Shown piece by piece: positions 29,626 to 35,462 of a DNA stretch of 35,462 bases. Numbering within the stretch: the first letter of the stretch is position 1; every line of letters starts with the position of its first letter. Source of the DNA: an uncultured Bacteroidota bacterium (GTDB taxonomy: Bacteria; Bacteroidota; Bacteroidia; Flavobacteriales; Flavobacteriaceae). The stretch lies in the NCBI GenBank assembly GCA_902604715.1, contig CACLAD010000012.1:1-35462 (forward strand), given 5' to 3'. The position numbers and the translations under genes are program-made. The notes under the pieces are model-generated. The model was not told where the DNA came from. It saw only the letters and a list, made by a program, of their open reading frames with translations, and ran no database searches.

Positions 29626-30075
29626 GTGGAATTAATTTTTGCCGATAATCAAGATTTAACTGACCTTATATTAATCCTTTTGATAAATATTTTTGTTGTC
29701 TTTGTTATTTCCAAGTTTATTTATTTGAAATTTAACAAAAGTAAAAAAGCATTAAACGATTTTTTCTTTACCTATAATTCAGCAGGCCTTATTACATTTT
29801 TACTTTGTTTTTTATTGAGTAATGTAAAATTAGATTTAGGTTTTGCATTAGGGCTTTTCGCAATGTTTGCAATAATAAGATTCAGAACTGAAACAATTAA
29901 AGTTAAAGAAATGACATATTTCTTTGTCATAATCGGAGTGTCTGCGATTAATGCTCTTTCTAATCATAACGCCAGTATAATGGAGTTGGTAGTTGCCAAT
30001 GGCTCAATATTATTAACACTTTATATTCTTGAATACACAATAGGCAGATCTTCAACTGAATCTTCAACCAAATAA
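29626..30075 (+). CDS. DUF4956 membrane protein
   Basis: A 149-residue protein with four or five helices. The core DLGFALGLFAMFAIIRFRTETIKVKEMTYFFVIIGVSAINAL is typical of DUF4956, a family often found with polyphosphate-polymerase (VTC) or CotH-like genes, neither of which is present here. Its role is unknown. The start is GTG at 29626; an in-frame ATG would fall too late. Confidence 0.82.
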   Translation: MELIFADNQDLTDLILILLINIFVVFVISKFIYLKFNKSKKALNDFFFTYNSAGLITFLLCFLLSNVKLDLGFALGLFAMFAIIRFRTETIKVKEMTYFFVIIGVSAINALSNHNASIMELVVANGSILLTLYILEYTIGRSSTESSTK

Positions 30076-30140
30076 ATTTCTTTAACACACAATAATCATT
30101 ATTTTTTTCAGTTATAATGTTTCAATCAAATATTATAAAT

Positions 30141-30638
30141 ATGAAAAAACTTATTTTTTTAATTTCAATTTTGGTAAGCTTTTCTTGCTCAACTACAACA
30201 GAAAAAGTACCAGTTGTAGACATTGACCAACTTAAATCAGATATAACGGCTATGTCAAATGATTTTCAATCAGCATATATTACTCGTGATTGGGATACGG
30301 CTAGTAAGTGGGTTTCTGCTGAGCTTGGCACAACAATATATAACTCAAATGGATCTGCTTTGACTGTTCAAAGTCAGGAAGAGGCAAATTCTGTAAGAGG
30401 TTGGGATTTTGGCACATTTGAAATGTCTAATCATCAGGTTTTTATCTCATCTGATATTAATACAGCGGTTATTACATTTGATGCAGATGGGCTTATTAAT
30501 TTTGAAGATGGCGAGCAAAATGTTCCTTATGCAACAAGGGCCTCTCAAACTTGGGTTAACGAAAATGGAGAATGGAAGGTAATGCATTCTCATTGGTCAC
30601 CTAGAACAAATTCTCAAGGAATTCCACAAGCAAATTAG
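30141..30638 (+). CDS. Lipoprotein with SnoaL/DUF4440-like domain
   Basis: A 165-residue protein with a lipoprotein signal (SILVSFSC, Cys at about 16). The mature part has the cone-fold pattern: helix DITAMSNDFQSAYITRDWDTASKWV, then FGTFEMSNHQVFISSDINTAVITFDADG, and RASQTWVNENGEWKVMHSHWSP, the typical DUF4440 ending. ATG 30141 starts the signal peptide, so the earlier in-frame ATG is rejected. It is likely a periplasmic or surface ligand-binding protein, with a strong terminator after it. Confidence 0.83.
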   Translation: MKKLIFLISILVSFSCSTTTEKVPVVDIDQLKSDITAMSNDFQSAYITRDWDTASKWVSAELGTTIYNSNGSALTVQSQEEANSVRGWDFGTFEMSNHQVFISSDINTAVITFDADGLINFEDGEQNVPYATRASQTWVNENGEWKVMHSHWSPRTNSQGIPQAN

Positions 30639-30658
30639 ATTTTTGTTTTTGTAGATTG

Positions 30659-30688
30659 AAAAAACCCCGTTATTCGGGGTTTTTTTTA
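30659..30688 (+). terminator. Rho-independent terminator after the SnoaL-like gene
   Basis: AAAACCCCG and CGGGGTTTT form a 9 bp stem around TTATT, followed by T residues. GC-rich stem in an AT-rich region; strong call. Confidence 0.93.
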
Positions 30689-30705
30689 TTTACTAACTTT
30701 ACAAT

Positions 30706-31482
30706 ATGAAAACAAAGAAAGAAATAGTTAAGGATTGGATTACTAGATATACTGGCGTAGAAATTACCAATTTTGGAGAATATATATTATTGACAAATTT
30801 TCAGAAATACGTTGATGAATTTGCCTCCCTGAATAATGTTGAGGTTAATGGATTAGACAAGAATATGCCATCCTCAACTCACAATAATATTACCATTATA
30901 AATTTTGGTATGGGTAGCCCAAATGCAGCAACTGTAATGGATTTATTGACCGCATTAATGCCCAAGGCGGTATTATTTCTTGGTAAATGCGGTGGATTAA
31001 AAAATAGGATCAAAATAGGTGACTATATTTTGCCAATTGGTGCTATTAGAGGAGAAGGAACATCAAATGATTACTTCCCGATTGAAGTCCCAGCTATGCC
31101 TTCATTTTCTTTACAAAGAGCAATTTCTTCAGCTCTAAAATACAAGAAAACCGACTATTGGACAGGAACAATTTTTACAACAAATAGAAGGGTTTGGGAG
31201 TTTGATTTAAAATTTAAAAAATATTTGAAGAAGGTAAGGGCCTATTCAATAGATATGGAAACAGCGACTCTATTTACGGTAGGCTTTCACAATAGAATTC
31301 CTACTGGTGCTTTACTTTTGGTCACGGACCAACCTATGATTCCTGATGGAATCAAAACTAAAATTGAAGATGATAAAAACTCAAAATTATTTGATAAAAA
31401 CCATCTTGAACTGGGTTTAGCATCTCTTAATGAAATTATTAAATATGACGGTACAAATACAGTACGACACTTAAAATTTTAA
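30706..31482 (+). CDS. amn: AMP nucleosidase
   Basis: A 258-residue protein of the PNP/UDP phosphorylase superfamily: INFGMGSPNAATVMDLL, AVLFLGKCGGLKNRIKIGDYILPIGAIRGEGTS, and YSIDMETATLFTVGF (the conserved Met-Glu-Thr-Ala ribose-binding stretch, about 183-191), LLLVTDQPM. Bacteroidota AMP nucleosidases of this length split AMP to adenine and ribose 5-phosphate. Cytosolic. TTTACTAACTTTACAATATG runs into the start, giving a likely -7 box TAACTTTA close to a nearly leaderless ATG. Confidence 0.9.
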   Translation: MKTKKEIVKDWITRYTGVEITNFGEYILLTNFQKYVDEFASLNNVEVNGLDKNMPSSTHNNITIINFGMGSPNAATVMDLLTALMPKAVLFLGKCGGLKNRIKIGDYILPIGAIRGEGTSNDYFPIEVPAMPSFSLQRAISSALKYKKTDYWTGTIFTTNRRVWEFDLKFKKYLKKVRAYSIDMETATLFTVGFHNRIPTGALLLVTDQPMIPDGIKTKIEDDKNSKLFDKNHLELGLASLNEIIKYDGTNTVRHLKF

Positions 31483-31493
31483 CAATATAAAAG

Positions 31494-31943
31494 ATGAAGA
31501 TTTTTTACTTTTTAATATTTATAGTCTCAATCACTTTTTCACAGAATGAGATTAAACACTCTGACATTATAGGTGAATGGGAGATTAAAATTAAGGTAAA
31601 GCAACTATTAAATGAGGAAATCAAAGAGTTGGATATGTTTGAGAAAATGGCTGTGGAGTTAGCATCAGGTTTTGCAGAGGATATTCTTAATTCAGCAGAC
31701 ATGTATATAGAATTTAAAACAAATGATATTGCATTATTAACATTTGATTTTTTAGATTATCAAGAAGAAGAGGAAATTAAATGGAAGCTAATTGATGATG
31801 AAATTTTAATTGACGATTCTTTAAATAAAAAAATAAATATTGGCTCAGAAAATAATGTGTGGATATTGGAAAATGATATGATATTTCTCAAGGAAAAAAA
31901 TCGAGCGTTAAACAAAGCTATTTTTCTAAGAAAAATACCTTAA
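31494..31943 (+). CDS. Secreted lipocalin-like protein of unknown function
   Basis: A 149-residue protein with a signal peptide (about 1-16, IFIVSITFSQ). The mature part starts with IIGEWEIKI, a common opening of lipocalin-like domains, then has a long helix and acidic strands and ends FLKEKNRALNKAIFLRKIP. No conserved catalytic residues. It lies 11 bases after the AMP nucleosidase and ends with a 4-base overlap against the convergent dehydrogenase. Confidence 0.6.
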   Translation: MKIFYFLIFIVSITFSQNEIKHSDIIGEWEIKIKVKQLLNEEIKELDMFEKMAVELASGFAEDILNSADMYIEFKTNDIALLTFDFLDYQEEEEIKWKLIDDEILIDDSLNKKINIGSENNVWILENDMIFLKEKNRALNKAIFLRKIP

Positions 31944-33151
31944 ATAATAGATTCAAAAGTTAATCCTGCATTTTCTTGAAGTCGTTTTAAAAGAGAATCT
32001 CCTAATCCTACAGAAGGAGTCAGTATGCCGAATTTTTCTGGAGTTTTATCTAAAGCTAAACAAACTGCACTTTCAGCTAACATTTTTGAAGTAGAACCAT
32101 ACCCTGGATCCATGTCTCCAATTACTTTGCTTACATAAGTTTTATTTCCAACAGTTAGATAAAATCGAAGATTATAATATCCATTTATTCTTTTTGTTTC
32201 AGAGGGTCCTTCTCCTGACTTAGGTAATATATAGTCAACAATATTTTTTATTATGCTTCCTTTTTTTCTTGTTGCTAAAAAGATTGGAATTAAACTAATG
32301 TAACCCTTTATTTGACCAGATATTCCTTTACCAGTAAGTGTTGCTTCATCATAAGTAAAGTCTGAGCCATATTTAAAGTCTATTAACGCATGACTTCTTC
32401 TTACAATTTTAGTATTGATTCCTGCCATAACAAACGGGGCAATCCATGACTTAGATATTTTATCAAAAATTACTTTTTGTAAGTCTTGTTTTTCAGGACC
32501 AAACTGTTTGCCAACCGGGTTGAGGCCATAGGGGTTTATCAAAGTTTTTCGCACATCCTTATCGTTACGCGCTTCTTCCAAAACATTAGACAGGCTATTG
32601 TAAGTACCGCCACTTATTCCCCCTTTAGCTCCTGCCACCCTCATATTTATCATATTAGCATACTCACCGGTTTTTTCAAAAATTCTTTTTTGAGAATAGT
32701 AAACGCCCATGTCGGACGGAATAGAGTCGAAGCCACAAGAATTAATTATTTTAATATTCTTTTCCTCCGCCAATTTATGGTACTTATCAATAATTCTTCT
32801 TATCCATTGGGTTTCACCTGTAATATCACAATAATCTGTTCCCGAGCTAATACAAGCCTCAATAAGATTAGTTCCCAATTTTGCATAGGGTCCAACTGTT
32901 GAGCAAATTACTTTAGTTTTTGAAGTAAGTTTAATAAGGCTTTCAATATTTTTGCTTTCAGCAATAAAAACTTTTTCACCATTAATTTTTAATTTATTAG
33001 CAATGGAAAATAGTTTTTCTTTATTTCTTCCAGCTATTCCCCATTTAAGATTGGTGCTTGAGTAGTTTTTATTTATATACTGACTAACCAGCTGTCCAGT
33101 AAAGCCTGTTGCCCCCCAAATAATTAAGTCTAGCTTTTTTGTACTTGACAT
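31940..33151 (-). CDS. Saccharopine dehydrogenase-like oxidoreductase
   Basis: A 403-residue protein. The NAD(P)-binding motif GATGFTGQL is at about 13-21, followed by KWGIAGRNKEKL. VICSTVGPYAKLGTNLIEACISSGTDYCDITGE is the conserved SCCPDH/trans-acting enoyl reductase signature. The C-terminal part has hydrophobic segments. Family members reduce enoyl groups of lipids or are linked to membranes; the substrate is unknown. The 60-residue CPxCG protein starts upstream, and the two are likely one unit. Confidence 0.88.
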   Translation of the reverse strand: MSSTKKLDLIIWGATGFTGQLVSQYINKNYSSTNLKWGIAGRNKEKLFSIANKLKINGEKVFIAESKNIESLIKLTSKTKVICSTVGPYAKLGTNLIEACISSGTDYCDITGETQWIRRIIDKYHKLAEEKNIKIINSCGFDSIPSDMGVYYSQKRIFEKTGEYANMINMRVAGAKGGISGGTYNSLSNVLEEARNDKDVRKTLINPYGLNPVGKQFGPEKQDLQKVIFDKISKSWIAPFVMAGINTKIVRRSHALIDFKYGSDFTYDEATLTGKGISGQIKGYISLIPIFLATRKKGSIIKNIVDYILPKSGEGPSETKRINGYYNLRFYLTVGNKTYVSKVIGDMDPGYGSTSKMLAESAVCLALDKTPEKFGILTPSVGLGDSLLKRLQENAGLTFESII

Positions 33152-33160
33152 ATTTAAAAT

Positions 33161-33343
33161 TTATTGGTCTATTTTTTCAGGTTGAAAGAAAGTGACTTCA
33201 TTGTTTTCAATTGAAATTTGAAAATTAATAGGGTTACAGCAAACTTCACAGTCCTCAATAAAATTTTGATTTTTTACTGAAGGATCTACCATTTTTAATT
33301 GATTCTCCCAACAGTACGGACAATCGAAATATTCTTCTAACAT
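33161..33343 (-). CDS. CPxCG-type cysteine-rich zinc ribbon protein
   Basis: A 60-residue protein with the pattern CPYC near residue 8 and CEVCC near residue 33, the layout of the CPxCG-related small zinc fingers, and an acidic tail IENNEVTFFQPEKIDQ. One Gly of the classic CPxCG motif is Trp here (CPYCW). Such proteins are common and uncharacterised. It precedes the dehydrogenase gene by nine bases. Confidence 0.82.
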   Translation of the reverse strand: MLEEYFDCPYCWENQLKMVDPSVKNQNFIEDCEVCCNPINFQISIENNEVTFFQPEKIDQ

Positions 33344-33424
33344 AAAACTGAATTTTATATTGCAATATTATGACAAAGAATGGGATGATTCATTAAATTC
33401 ACAAATAATTATTAATTAAATACT

Positions 33425-33733
33425 ATGAAAAAATTATTTTTAGTTCTTTGTATACTTGGTGTTGTTTTACCGTATTATCATCTATATCACTTTTTACTTG
33501 AAAATAGATGGTCAATGAGTGGTTTTTGGAGTGATATATATTCCAATCATGCAATATCAATGATAACGATGGATATCACTGTTGCAGCGACATCGTATAT
33601 GGTCTTTATTATTTATCAGTTTATAAATAAGAAAATTCATCTTAAATGTTTTCTTAAATATATGCTTTCGTTATTTTTAGTAGGGTTTTCATTATCAATG
33701 CCTTTATATCTATATGATAATTATAAAAACTGA
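33425..33733 (+). CDS. DUF2834 membrane protein
   Basis: A 102-residue protein with three helices. LPYYHLYHFLLENRW, then GFWSDIYSNHAISMITMDITVAATSYMVFIIYQ, fits DUF2834 (small terpene-cyclase-adjacent or lone membrane proteins of unknown function). The start ATG 33425 gives MKKLFLVLCILGVVLP. Function unknown. Confidence 0.78.
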   Translation: MKKLFLVLCILGVVLPYYHLYHFLLENRWSMSGFWSDIYSNHAISMITMDITVAATSYMVFIIYQFINKKIHLKCFLKYMLSLFLVGFSLSMPLYLYDNYKN

Positions 33734-33775
33734 AAAATAATAGATGAAAATATCAATTGATATAAGAATATAGAC

Positions 33776-33783
33776 TACATTTG
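33776..33783 (+). promoter_or_regulatory. -7 box of the cold shock gene
   Basis: TACATTTG matches TAnnTTTG, 19 bases before the ATG. A TTG at 33757-33759 is 16 bases upstream, a little closer than usual. Confidence 0.5.
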
Positions 33784-33802
33784 CTGAAATTTATAATTTA
33801 TA

Positions 33803-33994
33803 ATGAAAGGAACAGTAAAATTTTTCAATGAATCTAAAGGTTATGGATTCATTACAAACGACGAAACAGGAGAAGACCTTTTCGTTCATTATTCAGCACT
33901 TGGAAACCTTACAATTAAAGAAGGTGATAAGGTGGAGTATGAAGAAGGTGAAGGTAGAAAAGGAAAGGCTGCTACAAAAGTAGAACTTGCATAA
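33803..33994 (+). CDS. cspA: Cold shock protein, CspA family
   Basis: A 63-residue OB-fold protein with both RNA-binding motifs: KGYGFIT (RNP-1, about 12-18) and LFVHYSAL (RNP-2, about 26-33), and an acidic loop [18 protein letters not shown]. It binds single-stranded nucleic acids as an RNA chaperone. The length and ends match the family. It has its own promoter and a terminator-like hairpin downstream. Confidence 0.97.
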   Translation: MKGTVKFFNESKGYGFITNDETGEDLFVHYSALGNLTIKEGDKVEYEEGEGRKGKAATKVELA

Positions 33995-34040
33995 GCATCT
34001 TAATAGCATTTAATTCAATTAATACTTTCTAATTAAAATC

Positions 34041-34065
34041 AAAAAAGTAAACTATATACTTTTTT
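34041..34065. terminator. Hairpin terminator between cspA and the convergent gene
   Basis: AAAAAAGTA and TACTTTTTT form a 9 bp stem with loop AACTATA. The arms are A/T runs on both sides, so it may work in both directions. The stem is weak, since it is mostly A-T pairs. Confidence 0.5.
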
Positions 34066-34102
34066 ATCTAATTACTGCGCGCGCATAAAAAATTTTGTGC
34101 AT

Positions 34103-34753
34103 TTAAAACCTCTTCCCAATAGAAATACCTCCCTTGAAGGTTCCAGTTGGTCTGTATTCACTAACGCTATAATCGTCAATGTAAGGGGTATCATCACCTT
34201 CATCTCTGGCAAAAAGATATCTTCCAAACCCCAACATATACTCAAAAGTCCAACCTTTTTTATTGACCCATTTTCTACCGATACCAACTCCAGGAGCAAT
34301 ATCCCAAACTTTTATTTCTTCGTTAGTTATGTCTGGTTCATTCGGCATTGGGTCATAAAAGTATGTGTTTCTATCATATTCAATATTTGAAAATTTTATA
34401 AATACTTCAGCAAAATAGCCTTCACCACCGAAATCGGTTTTGTTTAAAAAATAAAATCTGTAAAAAGGGTTCAATGAAAATTTTTCAGACCATGATCTTG
34501 AAATATTATTATTAAAATTCAGAAGTACATCAGCACCATATGAGGAATATGAATCGTTTATTTTTTCAAATCCAATATTTAAAGCTGGTTGGCTTAATAA
34601 ATCTATAACATCCAATTTTATTTCAGAATCACCTAGTTCATCAAAAAGCTGTTCGACTTGTTTATCATTTTTTATAACCTCAACCTGTTGAATATCTTGA
34701 CTGAAGACCTGGTTGAAAAAAAGGATATATATTAAAACCAAATAATATCTCAT
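34103..34753 (-). CDS. Outer-membrane beta-barrel protein
   Basis: A 216-residue protein with a signal peptide (about 1-18, ILFFNQVFSQ), then alternating hydrophobic strands: ALNIGFEKINDSYSSYGADVLLNFN, FSLNPFYRFYFLNKT, YFAEVFIKFSN, KVWDIAPGVGIGRKWVNKKGWTFEYMLGFGRYLF, and a terminal strand ending GISIGKRF with the aromatic C-terminal residue of outer-membrane barrels. Similar to DUF3575-like proteins. Probably eight strands; role unknown. Confidence 0.8.
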   Translation of the reverse strand: MRYYLVLIYILFFNQVFSQDIQQVEVIKNDKQVEQLFDELGDSEIKLDVIDLLSQPALNIGFEKINDSYSSYGADVLLNFNNNISRSWSEKFSLNPFYRFYFLNKTDFGGEGYFAEVFIKFSNIEYDRNTYFYDPMPNEPDITNEEIKVWDIAPGVGIGRKWVNKKGWTFEYMLGFGRYLFARDEGDDTPYIDDYSVSEYRPTGTFKGGISIGKRF

Positions 34754-34843
34754 TATTATTTTTTTACAAATCTAGCGTCTAATCGATGATTTTGAGCATG
34801 ATTATTGTTAATTTAATATTAAAGTTAATCTGTATTTATTATT

Positions 34844-34851
34844 TAAATTTG
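34844..34851 (+). promoter_or_regulatory. -7 box before ubiE/menG
   Basis: TAAATTTG matches TAnnTTTG, 19 bases before the TTG start. The -33 position has TTA rather than TTG. Confidence 0.4.
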
Positions 34852-34870
34852 CATAGCCAAAATATTTGTT

Positions 34871-35462
34871 TTGAAACCAAATCAAAAATCAAAAATCTCT
34901 AAAAAAAATCAAGTTGAAAAAATGTTCGACTCAATATCTTTTGAATATGATTTACTTAACGGAATTATGACTTTTAACAGTCACAAGAGATGGAAGAAAA
35001 ATATTTTAAATATTGCTAAAAGACTCAAACCAAAAAATGCACTTGACATTGCAACTGGAACCGCAGATATTGCAATTAATCTTGGAGCCATTTCAAATTG
35101 TGAAGTTATTGGTGTGGATATTTCTGAGCAAATGTTAAATGTTGGTCGTGAAAAAATAAGGAAAATGAAATTAGCTAAATCGGTTAGATTAGAGTCAGGA
35201 GATGCTGAAAACTTAAATTTCAAAGACAATTTTTTTGACCTTGTCACTATTGGATTTGGTGTAAGAAATTTTCAAGATTTAAAGAAGGGACTAAGTGAGA
35301 GCTTTAGGGTTTTAAACGAAAAAGGTACACTTATTATTCTTGAAACTTCTGTCCCTGAAAATAGAATAATGAAATTATTTTATTCCATTTTCACAAGAAC
35401 ATATATTCCAGTTGTGGCAATGATTTTTTCGAAGGATAAATTAGCATATAATTATTTGCTAA
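34871..35462 (+). CDS. menG: Demethylmenaquinone methyltransferase (partial)
   Basis: About 197 residues from TTG at 34871; the frame runs off the window. EKMFDSISFEYDLLNGIMTFNSHKRWKK is the UbiE/MenG opening, and ALDIATGTADIAINL is the SAM-binding motif I with a GTAD variant. IGVDISEQMLNVGREKI and VTIGFGVRNFQDLKKGLSESFRVLNEKGTLIILE complete the fold. Bacteroidota use menaquinone, so the last methylation of menaquinone is the expected reaction. The start is open: TTG at 34871 is preferred as it gives the usual short N-terminus. Confidence 0.93.
   Translation, partial: MKPNQKSKISKKNQVEKMFDSISFEYDLLNGIMTFNSHKRWKKNILNIAKRLKPKNALDIATGTADIAINLGAISNCEVIGVDISEQMLNVGREKIRKMKLAKSVRLESGDAENLNFKDNFFDLVTIGFGVRNFQDLKKGLSESFRVLNEKGTLIILETSVPENRIMKLFYSIFTRTYIPVVAMIFSKDKLAYNYLL

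Noticed and set aside
30117-30140. Earlier ATG for the SnoaL-like lipoprotein
   Set aside because: It would add eight polar residues in front of a well-formed lipoprotein signal; the ATG at 30141 is more likely.
1-35462. Insertion sequences or prophage genes
   Set aside because: No transposase, integrase, capsid, tail or lysis gene was recognised on either strand, and no terminal inverted repeats flank any segment.

Overview
The window looks like part of a chromosome from a marine member of the Flavobacteriia (Bacteroidota). The DNA is AT-rich, with several TTG/GTG starts and almost no Shine-Dalgarno signals. Several -7 boxes have the Bacteroidota form TAnnTTTG. A type IX secretion C-terminal domain, many lipoproteins and the genes for the psi end of a myxol-type carotenoid fit the same group. 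I cannot name the species.

Layout. 1-1361: metal handling (end of a ZIP transporter, a P19/Tp34-like periplasmic protein, SCO1). 1471-3559: RseP and a steroid-reductase-like membrane enzyme. 3642-3715: tRNA-Asn. 3904-6694: small and hypothetical genes ending in a PAQR/hemolysin III protein. 6767-8201: an ABM-like lipoprotein and a THI5/NMT1-like protein without a signal peptide. 8378-11177: crtD-like, cruF-like and crtA-like genes, which together would build the 1',2'-dihydroxy-3',4'-didehydro end of myxol. 11181-15649: methyltransferase, small proteins, an FMN-binding protein, a fasciclin protein and an MFS transporter. 15664-20644: mostly small minus-strand genes (T9SS beta-propeller, OsmC, DoxX-like pair, secreted DinB). 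20796-35462: CNNM/CorC transporter, three tiny membrane proteins, a PNGase F-like lipoprotein, an FMO/BVMO with a PepSY partner, a metzincin protease, DUF4956, AMP nucleosidase, a saccharopine dehydrogenase-like protein, a CPxCG zinc ribbon, DUF2834, CspA, an outer-membrane protein and the start of ubiE/menG.

The most unusual feature is a set of short dispersed repeats confined to the small-gene stretches (about 4.1-5.6, 12.1-12.7 and 17.1-20.7 kb), all in the same minus-strand orientation. Family R (11 copies) lies at gene ends or starts and itself carries a start codon and the beginning of a signal peptide (MKKLI...). In some copies it provides the N-terminus of a real gene, in others only a stub peptide of 6-13 residues, and in others it has decayed. 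Family P (5 copies, about 50-76 bp) lies upstream of the first gene of each minus-strand unit and looks like a promoter. One P copy has an R-like left end, which suggests recombination between the families. A third short motif, S (TAAATCATAGG, 3 copies), marks plus-strand gene ends. I know of no described system with this arrangement. It could be a mobile intergenic element, a cassette-like shuffling system or a duplicated regulatory leader; the sequence alone does not decide.

Many genes shorter than 60 codons were found by reading the sequence directly. These are supported mainly by overlapping stop/start codons and membrane-like composition, so confidence in them is lower.
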